5,293 nt of DNA from Dehalococcoidia bacterium (GTDB taxonomy: Bacteria; Chloroflexota; Dehalococcoidia; E44-bin15): NCBI GenBank assembly GCA_004377275.1, contig SOIC01000021.1:1-5293 (forward strand). Reading direction: 5' to 3'. Position 1 is the first letter of the stretch. Every line of letters starts with the position of its first letter. The position numbers were made by a program, and so were the translations under genes. Of this stretch, positions 1-4,903 are shown piece by piece. A model generated the notes under the pieces. It searched no databases and had not been told where the DNA came from. It was given only the letters and a program-made list of their open reading frames with translations.

Positions 1-125
1 TCCTCATCGTAGCTGGCCACCGCTCTCTCCCCGGGTATGGCAAAGCCTCCCCAGGAGTTAACGAACTGCTGCCGATCTATCCGGTGCCAGGGTATATAGG
101 CACCATATGATGTTATTCCGACCAT
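1..125 (-). CDS. HMG-CoA-synthase-like protein, N-terminus (partial)
   Basis: The reverse strand from an ATG at 123-125 stays open to the window edge, giving 41 codons. The protein begins MVGITSYGAYIPWHR and later reads SWGGFAIPGERAVASYDE. A start of the form xGIxSYGAYIPxxR followed by a PGERAVAxYDE-like stretch is typical of the bacterial and archaeal hydroxymethylglutaryl-CoA synthase / 3-ketoacyl synthase III-like thiolase-fold family, whose members condense acyl-CoA substrates. An AGAGG ribosome-binding site lies 5 bases before the ATG, which supports this start. The catalytic Cys, His and Asn lie outside the window, so activity cannot be judged. Whether it is a true HMG-CoA synthase or a related acyl-CoA-condensing enzyme cannot be decided. 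The family call rests on N-terminal resemblance only. Confidence 0.7.
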   Translation of the reverse strand, partial: MVGITSYGAYIPWHRIDRQQFVNSWGGFAIPGERAVASYDE

Positions 126-179
126 TAGCACCTCTTATTCTTTCTGAATCGAAAACTGTATTCGCATATCCCGCTGATA

Positions 180-208
180 GATTTACCATCTACCCCAACG
201 CATGTCAA
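180..208 (-). promoter_or_regulatory. Possible promoter for the HMG-CoA-synthase-like gene
   Basis: On the minus strand a perfect -35 box TTGACA lies at 203-208. A 17-base spacer separates it from a weak -10 box TAAATC at 180-185. This would put the transcription start about 48 bases before the ATG at 125. The -35 box and spacer are ideal, but the -10 box matches the consensus poorly, so this is tentative. Confidence 0.35.
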
Positions 209-344
209 GTGCCCCGTGTTATGAAAACATCGCCAACATACCACCCATGCCCCTGGTCCCCGAGTCCAGATTTTCCTTTGCCGCAGCAAACGAAGCGGTG
301 TGGATGTACCTTGGACTGTTTTTTAGCCAAGCAAGTAGGCTCTC

Positions 345-373
345 TTTACAAGAGTCGGTTTTGGGGCTAAAAT
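345..373 (+). promoter_or_regulatory. Sigma70-type promoter of tRNA-Gly
   Basis: A -35 box TTTACA (345-350) and a -10 box TAAAAT (368-373) are separated by exactly 17 bases. Each box matches the consensus at 5 of 6 positions. Transcription would start near 380, a few bases before the mature tRNA 5' end at 387. The rest of the 126-386 gap shows no convincing gene on either strand. Confidence 0.7.
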
Positions 374-386
374 TGATACGATCTTA

Positions 387-461
387 GCGGGTGTAACTCA
401 GCGGTAGAGTACTTGCTTCCCAAGCAAGGGGTCGTGGGTTCGAATCCCATCACCCGCTCCA
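387..461 (+). tRNA. tRNA-Gly (anticodon CCC)
   Basis: The complete cloverleaf can be folded by eye. The acceptor stem pairs GCGGGTG (387-393) with CACCCGC (451-457). The D stem is ACTC/GAGT (396-399 and 407-410). The anticodon stem CTTGC/GCAAG encloses the loop TTCCCAA, with anticodon CCC at 419-421, which reads GGG glycine codons. The T arm is GTGGG-TTCGAAT-CCCAT (434-450). The discriminator base is T458 and the CCA end is encoded in the DNA (459-461). All stems are intact, so the tRNA should be functional. It has its own promoter just upstream and a hairpin terminator just downstream. Confidence 0.97.
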
Positions 462-474
462 GCTAGGAAAACCG

Positions 475-505
475 GGGGTTCCTGAAGGGGAGCCCCATTC
501 ATTTT
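475..505 (+). terminator. Hairpin terminator after tRNA-Gly
   Basis: An 8-bp stem (475-482 GGGGTTCC with 489-496 GGAGCCCC, one G-T pair) closes a 6-base loop. It is followed by the moderately T-rich ATTCATTTT. It begins 13 bases after the tRNA CCA end. The stem sits between two convergent units, and on the minus strand it lies just past the stop of the metallo-beta-lactamase remnant, so it could also work in that direction. Confidence 0.6.
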
Positions 506-855
506 CCACCAAGGCAAGGTGTCGAAATCGCATTTTTTACCTTGCCCAGTGTAAACGAGGCACCTAAGGCCTCAAGCTCTTCTCTGGGGAAGGGAATCCC
601 GATGTATCTTTCAAAGCCTTCGCCGCGGGCGTATTTCTTGGCCCATATATCGGGATGGGCGATGACCTCGACCTGTTTCCCTATCTGCTCGAGTACTCCC
701 TTCAGTTCCCCGCTGTGGTCATAGTGGTCATGGCTCAATACTATCTTATCGATGGTTGATAAATCCAGGCCGGAGATTTGAGCGTTATGGGGTACAGAGG
801 TGCTGGCGCCGGTGTCAAGCAGTATCTTGAGATCACCTGTCTCTACTAGGCGAAT
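499..855 (-). pseudogene. Metallo-beta-lactamase-fold hydrolase, remnant lacking both ends
   Basis: This open frame of 118 codons encodes the core of a metallo-beta-lactamase-fold protein. A strand reading LLDTGAS is followed by the metal-binding motif SHDHYDHSG, then VIAHPDIW and RYIGIPFPREELEALGA. The latter two are characteristic of the family annotated as 7,8-dihydropterin-6-yl-methyl-4-(beta-D-ribofuranosyl)aminobenzene 5'-phosphate synthase-like hydrolases. Members usually have about 250-280 residues. Here the frame begins right after an in-frame TAA (856-858), with no ATG, GTG or TTG before the DTG strand. The first available ATG-like start (TTG or later) would remove that strand. The C-terminal half, which carries further metal ligands, is missing, and the frame ends in an unrelated tail by the tRNA terminator. 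It lies about 30 bases downstream of the radical SAM gene and may once have been cotranscribed with it. Probably non-functional. Confidence 0.75.
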
Positions 856-884
856 TTACCTAGCCTATGACGAAAAATCCAGTC

Positions 885-1652
885 CTAATTAATTGGCCTT
901 CTTCGAAGTGTCTCAACAGCATTCAGGGGTGCAACTTCAAGTCTTGGTGCCTCATAAACCTCCGCCACATTTAGCCCCTCAAACTCTTCTTTGATAGCAG
1001 CCATTTCAGACGGCCTCAGTGGTTTCACGGCACAAGGGCGGAGCGGGGTGTTGAGCTGAACCTCATCAGGTGAGAGGCTCCTAGCAATTTCTGCCATTTC
1101 CCTACAGTAGCGCTTATTTGCATCAATGAACATCATCTGGATAGCGAGCTTCCCTTTGTAATTCTCCCTGAATAGCTTGATGCCCTGGACTATCTCACTG
1201 ATGGAGTAGCCCCCGCAAGGTCTGTTTATCTTACGAAAAAGCTCCTCCTCCGGGGCATCTACTTTGGCTACCACCACGTCTGCCTTAGCGAGGTCACGTC
1301 GTACATCCTCCCTGGGCATGAGCGAGGAATTTGTCAGCACCGCTACAGGCAGATGGAGGACTGATTTGGCTATCGGGATGGCTTGACCGATGTTGCTGGC
1401 TAATGTAGGCTCACCCACGCCGGAGAATGTGACAAAGTCAGCCTCTATTTCCCTCAGCGTCTGAAGTTCGTTAATGAATTGATCGAGGGACACAAACTCT
1501 CTTCTCTCCGCTAGGGGGTAAAGGGTTGTGCCCAATTGACAATAGATGCAATCAAAGGTGCAGGTCTTGCCATCTGTGCATAAAAGGTCGATACCCAGCG
1601 ACCTTCCCAGTCGCCATGAGGGGACGGGGCCGTAGATAATGGAGTTTATCAC
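885..1652 (-). CDS. Radical SAM protein, COG0731-type
   Basis: This 255-residue protein uses S-adenosylmethionine and a [4Fe-4S] cluster for radical chemistry. The cluster motif is C31-TFD-C35-IY-C38 (CxxxCxxC), followed by QLG. SGVGEPTL at about 77-84 is the GGE-like SAM-binding motif, and a LTNSSL strand follows. The N-terminal YGPVPSWRLGRSLGID stretch is the hallmark of the COG0731 Fe-S oxidoreductase group, which is related to wybutosine-synthesis-type radical SAM enzymes. The substrate of such bacterial members is unknown. Translation starts at GTG (1650-1652), only 2 bases after the stop of the methyltransferase gene. The GAGGAAGG ribosome-binding site lies inside the end of that gene, so the two are probably translationally coupled. 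The short C-terminal region (after about 215) has no clear motif. The protein appears intact. Confidence 0.93.
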   Translation of the reverse strand: MINSIIYGPVPSWRLGRSLGIDLLCTDGKTCTFDCIYCQLGTTLYPLAERREFVSLDQFINELQTLREIEADFVTFSGVGEPTLASNIGQAIPIAKSVLHLPVAVLTNSSLMPREDVRRDLAKADVVVAKVDAPEEELFRKINRPCGGYSISEIVQGIKLFRENYKGKLAIQMMFIDANKRYCREMAEIARSLSPDEVQLNTPLRPCAVKPLRPSEMAAIKEEFEGLNVAEVYEAPRLEVAPLNAVETLRRRPIN

Positions 1653-1654
1653 GC

Positions 1655-2332
1655 TTAACCTTCCTCATTTCCTGAGCTACCTGTTGGATATCTCCCAGCC
1701 ACGATTACCGCGAACCCGGCATCGGAGGAAAAACCCTCCTGTGGGGGCTCCATATGCTCGACCTCGCCCGGCTTCTGAAAGAGCGTGGAAAGCACCCGCT
1801 CGATTTCGAATCCCGCCTGCCTGAGGAACCTCTCGACCTCTTTATAGCTATAGAAGGTGGCGTGTCGATAGAAACAATGCCCTTCTTCCCCCTTTGCCTG
1901 ATAAAATCGCCCCCAGGGGCTTTCCAACAACACGAGTCCCAGCACCACCTTGCCGTCCTCCTTTAGGAAGCGGTTGGCCTCCTTCACAATCTTCAAGGGT
2001 GAATTAACAAAACAAATGGTAACGATATAAAACGCCGTGCCAAGAGACTCATTCCCAATAGGGGCATCCTCTCCTCTGCCAAGAAATACGTTTATACCGC
2101 GATTCCTCGCCATATCAAGAAGTTTGATCGATGGGTCAAGACCGATCTCTATCCCAAGGGAGTGGGCGAAACGGCCACTGCCCACACCTACCTCAAGCCA
2201 GGGCTTTGGCAGCGAGGGCAGCACTTTCTGGAAGGCTTTGACCTCTATAGCAAAGATCAGCTTCCCCTTGTCTTCGAACCAGGCATCGTATGTCGAAGCT
2301 AAGGAATCAAAGTCGAATGCGGCATGATTCAT
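1655..2332 (-). CDS. Class I SAM-dependent methyltransferase
   Basis: This 225-residue Rossmann-fold methyltransferase belongs to the Methyltransf_11/25-like group. It opens with FDSLASTYDAWFEDKGK, the usual lead-in of this group. Motif I is LEVGVGSGRF (about 46-55), and GLDPS (about 64-68) supplies the acidic residue for the SAM ribose. A later block of the type FLKEDGKVVLG matches the strand after the motif III region. The acceptor substrate cannot be read from the sequence. A longer frame with 19 extra codons exists upstream. The ATG at 2330-2332 is preferred because a GGGAGGG ribosome-binding site sits 7 bases before it and the protein alignment naturally begins there. It is the first gene of a two-gene unit with the radical SAM gene, which suggests a shared modification pathway using two SAM chemistries. 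Confidence 0.92.
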   Translation of the reverse strand: MNHAAFDFDSLASTYDAWFEDKGKLIFAIEVKAFQKVLPSLPKPWLEVGVGSGRFAHSLGIEIGLDPSIKLLDMARNRGINVFLGRGEDAPIGNESLGTAFYIVTICFVNSPLKIVKEANRFLKEDGKVVLGLVLLESPWGRFYQAKGEEGHCFYRHATFYSYKEVERFLRQAGFEIERVLSTLFQKPGEVEHMEPPQEGFSSDAGFAVIVAGRYPTGSSGNEEG

Positions 2333-2339
2333 CGAATGA

Positions 2340-2346
2340 CCCTCCC
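2340..2346 (-). promoter_or_regulatory. Ribosome-binding site of the methyltransferase gene
   Basis: GGGAGGG on the minus strand lies 7 bases before the ATG at 2332. This favours that ATG over the upstream alternative at 2389. Confidence 0.75.
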
Positions 2347-2439
2347 ACGAAGTCCAGTGAAGCACTCTGCACAAAACCGCCTGAGACAAGCAAAGATGAT
2401 CAAAGCCATCAGCGCACCTCAGCCCCGTTTGGGCTCCCT

Positions 2440-2670
2440 TTTCAGGAAGGTGTCAACGCTCCTGATTTCCTCGACTCCTTTGAGGCAGGAAGCCATAGCG
2501 AGCACAACCTTGCGGTGATGTCTTTGGGGAAAGGCGCTCAGAGCAATCAGCCAGTGGATTATAGCAGGGACTTGAAACCGAATTGCACCCACTGGACAGT
2601 GCTATGAAGGCTCCTGCCTCCGTAAAAGCACAAGTCATTGTCCTATGAAGACAGAAGCGTCCACGGCTTA
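2440..2670 (+). pseudogene. Possible decayed ISAs1-type transposase N-terminus
   Basis: The 2333-2729 gap has no convincing intact gene. On the plus strand, pieces in shifting frames recall the N-terminal associated domain of ISAs1-family transposases. DFLDSFEAG and GSHSEHNLA appear in one frame. LWGKALRAISQWI appears in the next frame, shifted at about 2515-2525, and resembles the family pattern L-x-GARSLxAIxQW. A following TGQ-x-Y/APAS-like stretch lies at about 2590-2630. In-frame stops (2517, 2570) and shifts interrupt the reading. The resemblance is short and judged by eye only. It could be chance. If real, it is a dead insertion-sequence fragment opposite in direction to the neighbouring genes. 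Confidence 0.22.
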
Positions 2671-2729
2671 AGCTCCACCTCATTATGAGACACGAGCCAG
2701 CTTACGGGCTACAAACAGTCAAGCCGCCA

Positions 2730-2927
2730 CTACTTCTTCTGCGTGTTGAATCTGAAAGGGACATACAGAGGACACCACCCTATTACACTAGTGGCAAAGA
2801 AAACGGCGCCTATGACCCCTACAGCGATGGCCCCAGCGCCACTCATCACACCGAACCCGACTACCATCATCACTATCCCGATTATGAACCTGGCGGCCCG
2901 GTCTACGGTTCCCATGTTGCGTCTCAC
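2730..2927 (-). CDS. DUF2892 (YgaP-type) small membrane protein
   Basis: This 65-residue protein has the signature of the DUF2892 / YgaP transmembrane-domain family. The start NMGTVDRAARFIIG matches the N-x-G-x-x-D-R-x-x-R-x-x-x-G pattern. Two hydrophobic helices follow (about 14-28 and 33-49), and then the conserved IGWCPLY box (49-55). Known relatives occur alone or fused to rhodanese domains and are often found near sulfur or thiol metabolism genes, but their role is poorly defined. The family's usual final Cys after the NT pair is replaced by Gln here (NTQKK). Translation starts at GTG (2925-2927) with an excellent AGGAGG site 7 bases upstream. That site overlaps the stop of the preceding small gene, so it is the last gene of the thioredoxin cluster. 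Confidence 0.9.
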   Translation of the reverse strand: MRRNMGTVDRAARFIIGIVMMVVGFGVMSGAGAIAVGVIGAVFFATSVIGWCPLYVPFRFNTQKK

Positions 2928-2934
2928 TATAGCA

Positions 2935-2940
2935 CCTCCT
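2935..2940 (-). promoter_or_regulatory. Ribosome-binding site of the DUF2892 gene
   Basis: AGGAGG lies 7 bases before the GTG start. It overlaps the TAG stop (2939-2941) of the upstream small gene. This fixes GTG as the start and suggests coupled translation. Confidence 0.8.
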
Positions 2941-3175
2941 ATGCTTTGCAGTTGTTGACTGCTCTTCTCACCCGTCCGATTACCGCGAGCATCTCAGCAA
3001 ACTCTCTTGGATCCGGTTTGGCACCTAAGCCAGCCTGCTCGCCTTCGTCTAGCGTCATCTCGCCGCTACTGGCATGCAGAGGTTTGCTTTCCCCTGCCGC
3101 TTGTGCGTCCCATCTAGCCACCTGGTTGGCGCCAGCTAGCTTGACTAGCGCAGCCTCAATTTTATAATTTATCAT
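2939..3175 (-). CDS. Small hypothetical protein, 78 aa
   Basis: I do not recognise a family. The product is hydrophilic, starts MINYKIEAALVKLAG and ends with a likely basic helix (EMLAVIGRVRRAVNNCKA). It has a single Cys near the C-terminus, no membrane segment and no known motif. The ATG at 3173-3175 is chosen, with a GAGG about 8 bases upstream. A TTG at 3188-3190 would add five codons. The start overlaps the end of the broken J-domain copy by 14 bases, and the stop overlaps the ribosome-binding site of the DUF2892 gene, so the position fits an operon. The opposite strand is also open over most of this region (2685-3167), but that frame reads as a low-complexity shadow. It is probably real because of its snug placement. 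Confidence 0.55.
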   Translation of the reverse strand: MINYKIEAALVKLAGANQVARWDAQAAGESKPLHASSGEMTLDEGEQAGLGAKPDPREFAEMLAVIGRVRRAVNNCKA

Positions 3176-3453
3176 GCTCTGTAGCCTCAAGGGATCGTCC
3201 GAATCTCCTCATCAATCTCTCTTCGGGATATGCTCTAACTACATCCTCCTCTTTGAAGGGATACTTATAACGGGCACAGTAGTCAATTAGTAGCCTATAC
3301 GCCAAGTTCAATCTTTTCATCATCCCCCCCACCCCTATCTGGATGATAACGAAAGGCCATCCTCCTGTATGCCTGCATCAGCTCCTTGAGGGAGGCAGTC
3401 TCCTACAACTCCAGAAGTTTTCGAGTCTCATCTATCTCTTCGAACTTGGCCAT
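3162..3453 (-). pseudogene. Broken second copy of the J-domain gene
   Basis: This is a diverged copy of the J-domain gene at 4904-5200. It begins MAKFEEIDETRKLLEL and lines up with MANFDEIDRARRLLDL. An in-frame TAG (3403-3405) follows as codon 17. Reading through it gives ETASLKEL, AYRRMAFRYHPDRGG with the HPD motif kept. A run of seven G (3324-3330 on the plus strand as C) then shifts the frame. After the shift the reading resumes as KRLNLAYRLLIDYC, FKEEDVV and YPEERLMRRFG, parallel to the intact copy, and ends at 3162-3164. The loop after HPD is also about 17 bases shorter. Two independent lesions make it a pseudogene unless the G run is an assembly error. It lies directly after the thioredoxin gene. 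The ATG has only a weak AGGG site. Confidence 0.85.
3203..3232. repeat. 30-bp perfect direct repeat, copy 1
   Basis: This stretch is identical, base for base, to 4933-4962 and in the same orientation. It lies in the part of the J-domain copies that encodes YPEERLMRR. The flanking bases are similar but not identical, so it marks the best-preserved part of an old gene duplication. Confidence 0.9.
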
Positions 3454-3494
3454 GTTTGTGTCCCTAGCTGGTTCTCTATAAGCCTGAGAGGGCG

Positions 3495-3812
3495 CTAGAG
3501 CAAAGCCTCGACCTTGGGGCGAATCATGCTCTCGGGAACTGCCCCGAGGCTCTCGTCTACCTTCAGACCGTTCTTGAAAAAGAGTAGTAAAGGTATACTC
3601 ATAACCTGGTATTTCATAGCCGTCTCAGGGTTCTCATCCACATTCAGCTTACAGCATTTCAATTTACTATTGAACTCTTCTGAGAACTTCTCGACTAAGG
3701 GGCTAATCCTTAGGCATGGACCACACCACGGGGCCCAGAAATCCACCACAACAGGTACGTCTGATTTCAGAACCTCGTCCTCGAAGTTATGATCTTCGAT
3801 GTCTAATACCAT
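3495..3812 (-). CDS. trxA: Thioredoxin (classical WCGPC site)
   Basis: This 105-residue cytosolic thioredoxin reduces protein disulfides and is normally recharged by thioredoxin reductase, which is not in the window. The full fold is present. F25-W26 is followed by the active site W29-C30-G31-P32-C33, D24 is the buried acid, and P74 in SIPLLLFF is the cis-proline facing the active site. The length is typical. An unusual C53-C54 pair sits in the third strand. The residue after the cis-proline is Leu instead of the common Thr. The ATG at 3810-3812 has an AGGAGG site that starts directly after the TAG of the preceding thioredoxin-like gene, so the two are cotranscribed and probably translationally coupled. 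Confidence 0.96.
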   Translation of the reverse strand: MVLDIEDHNFEDEVLKSDVPVVVDFWAPWCGPCLRISPLVEKFSEEFNSKLKCCKLNVDENPETAMKYQVMSIPLLLFFKNGLKVDESLGAVPESMIRPKVEALL

Positions 3813-3823
3813 TGTATCCTCCT

Positions 3824-4162
3824 CTACGTTATTTGCTCGCTTCCTGCTATCACACTATCCAGCAGGTCCCTCAATGACCCTTTGTACTTGAAACCCAGCA
3901 CCCGCTCTATGGGCTCAGAGTCCCGGAAAACAAGCATGGCAGGCAAGGGAAGGATGTTGTACATGGCCGCCAGTTCAGGCTCCTTTTCTACATCTATCCT
4001 GACGAACTTTACCCTTCCCTCATACTGCTTAGTCAGATCCTCCACGACCAGACAAAGGGCAAAACATGACCCGCACTGGGAAGTGGTGAAACAGGCAAAC
4101 ACCGGGATATCAGAATTCAGCACCTCCTCATCGAAATCCTGGCTTACGACCTCGGTTATCAT
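3824..4162 (-). CDS. Thioredoxin-like protein with CGSC active site
   Basis: This 112-residue thioredoxin-fold protein is homologous to the next gene. The shared F10, EVL (13-15), SD (17-18), active-site cysteines at 30 and 33, PE (62-63), Y68 and cis-Pro74 are in the same positions. The usual W-C-G-P-C is replaced by Q29-C30-G31-S32-C33, and the WA-P lead-in is replaced by TTS. The buried acid at 24 is Cys, and another Cys stands at 37. Both catalytic cysteines and the cis-proline remain, so it should still do thiol-disulfide chemistry, but with a changed redox potential or partner (inference). The ATG at 4160-4162 has an AAAGGAG site 6 bases upstream. A TTG seven codons earlier is less likely. 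Tandem duplication followed by divergence is the simplest origin. Confidence 0.93.
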   Translation of the reverse strand: MITEVVSQDFDEEVLNSDIPVFACFTTSQCGSCFALCLVVEDLTKQYEGRVKFVRIDVEKEPELAAMYNILPLPAMLVFRDSEPIERVLGFKYKGSLRDLLDSVIAGSEQIT

Positions 4163-4176
4163 CGTGCTCTCCTTTC

Positions 4177-4263
4177 CTACCAATTTTCCTCCATACTGCG
4201 CCCAGTCGAAAGTGGACCTGAATAGTCCTTCAGCATGAATATAAGTCTTTCCTCTTCACTCAA
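4177..4263 (-). other. Coding-like stretch after the 96-aa hypothetical gene
   Basis: A frame starting at a TTG that overlaps the end of the preceding gene reads LSEEERLIFMLKDYSGP and on to a TAG at 4177-4179, 28 residues in all. The residue mix (acidic then amphipathic helix) looks protein-like. It may be a lost C-terminal extension of the preceding gene separated by a frameshift near 4260, a tiny separate gene, or chance. There is no good ribosome-binding site. Confidence 0.25.
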
Positions 4264-4546
4264 AGGTTCCTGCAAAGGCCTCGATGAAAACATCTGGAAT
4301 CGGGACCCCGTCCTCCGGCAACCCAAGTTTTTCCCTGGCTTCATGGTAATCTGTATTTCCAAATGACTCGGCTGGACCGAAGGCTATACATAATACCTGC
4401 CTTAGAGTCTCTAACCCATCATCAAGGTCAGCGGTATTCCATATGGGTATTACCAGAGAGTAAGACCTATATTTCAAGGCGATTTCCTTCCCGCAGTTCC
4501 CCCTCAGCCAATCCATGCAAAGCCTATCAATTTGACCGCTGCTCAT
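4256..4546 (-). CDS. Hypothetical protein, 96 aa
   Basis: I do not recognise a family. The protein is soluble, with two cysteines near the N-terminus (DRLCMDWLRGNCG, C10 and C18). A strand-like segment SYSLVIPIW follows, then an amphipathic helix (DDGLETLRQVLCIAFG), and an acidic tail containing LGLPEDGVPIPDVF. It has no signal peptide or membrane helix. The ATG at 4544-4546 is supported by an AAAGGGGG site just upstream and lies 13 bases after the stop of the CxxC/His gene. It precedes the thioredoxin pair, so a thiol-linked or regulatory role is conceivable but unproven. The stop TGA is followed by more coding-like sequence in another frame, so a recent frameshift shortening the protein cannot be excluded. 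Confidence 0.75.
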   Translation of the reverse strand: MSSGQIDRLCMDWLRGNCGKEIALKYRSYSLVIPIWNTADLDDGLETLRQVLCIAFGPAESFGNTDYHEAREKLGLPEDGVPIPDVFIEAFAGTFE

Positions 4547-4559
4547 GTTCCCCCTTTCA

Positions 4560-4862
4560 CTACTGGTTTGTGCTACTCTGTCCTCCCACTTCTGCCATGT
4601 GTAATAGCTCTCTCAGGGTCTCTTCCAGCACCATAGAATCACACCGTCGGCTCTCACCAGCCTCCCACAGTTCTGAGTAACTGGAAGCGGCTGATGTAGC
4701 AAACTGCCGCTTCTCCCCACAGTACTTGCACCGCCCCATTTCCCTGCCATCGATAAGCCAGTGATGAACTCCAGTTGGTGATGCAGAGCAGCACCATAGT
4801 CGATGTTCGTAGCACCCACCAAAGCCTGGACTTAGATGGCAAAGATGCCCTTCCCCTTGCAT
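4560..4862 (-). CDS. Small CxxC/His protein, possible zinc ribbon
   Basis: This 100-residue protein has an N-terminal half with scattered Cys and His (C8, H9, C17, H20, C24, C25). The motif HHWLIDGREMGRCKYCGE follows (about 33-50). A His-x-Trp block followed after about nine residues by CxxCG, then an aromatic residue, is the look of small one-zinc ribbon proteins common in uncultured bacterial genomes. The metal and partner are not known. The C-terminus is a helix-prone acidic stretch (MVLEETLRELLHMAEV). The start is uncertain. ATG 4860-4862 is used, and a TTG at 4872-4874 is in frame. Neither has a strong ribosome-binding site, and the conserved-looking part begins only at residue 32, so the N-terminal portion could be mis-framed. 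Confidence 0.65.
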   Translation of the reverse strand: MQGEGHLCHLSPGFGGCYEHRLWCCSASPTGVHHWLIDGREMGRCKYCGEKRQFATSAASSYSELWEAGESRRCDSMVLEETLRELLHMAEVGGQSSTNQ

Positions 4863-4903
4863 GTTATTCGCCAACCTTGAGTGGTCCTTTGCGGGAACTC
4901 AAC

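Noticed and set aside
107..387. Plus-strand open frames before the tRNA (107-370 and 202-387)
   Set aside because: They have no ribosome-binding site or recognisable motif. They run through the tRNA promoter, and the first overlaps the start of the minus-strand HMG-CoA-synthase-like gene.
434..461. Integration attachment site at the tRNA 3' end
   Set aside because: No second copy of the tRNA 3' end and no integrase gene is visible in the window.
2421..2443. Hairpin AGCCC/GGGCT followed by CCCTTTT as a terminator
   Set aside because: The stem is only 5 bp with a broken T run, and no gene ends just before it on the plus strand.
2451..2456. TTGACA on the minus strand as the -35 box of the methyltransferase promoter
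   Set aside because: No acceptable -10 box follows at 16-18 bases. The sequence there is CCCAAA.
2453..2683. 76-codon minus-strand frame
   Set aside because: It has a low-quality composition, no motif and no convincing ribosome-binding site, and it overlaps the possible transposase trace on the other strand.
2685..3167. 160-codon plus-strand open frame
   Set aside because: It is antisense to the well-supported DUF2892 gene and the small gene. It is rich in Ser, Pro, His and Tyr with no domain, so it is a shadow frame.
3403..3405. TAG in the J-domain copy read as pyrrolysine or another recoded amino acid
   Set aside because: A second lesion, the frame change at the G run, follows, and other genes here (3824, 3495, 2939, 4560) use TAG as a normal stop. 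Decay is simpler.
4256..4258. TGA as selenocysteine joining the 96-aa frame to the thioredoxin-like frame
   Set aside because: The two frames are in phase, but the thioredoxin-like gene has its own strong ribosome-binding site. The residue would not sit in any redox motif, and no SECIS-like hairpin was evident.
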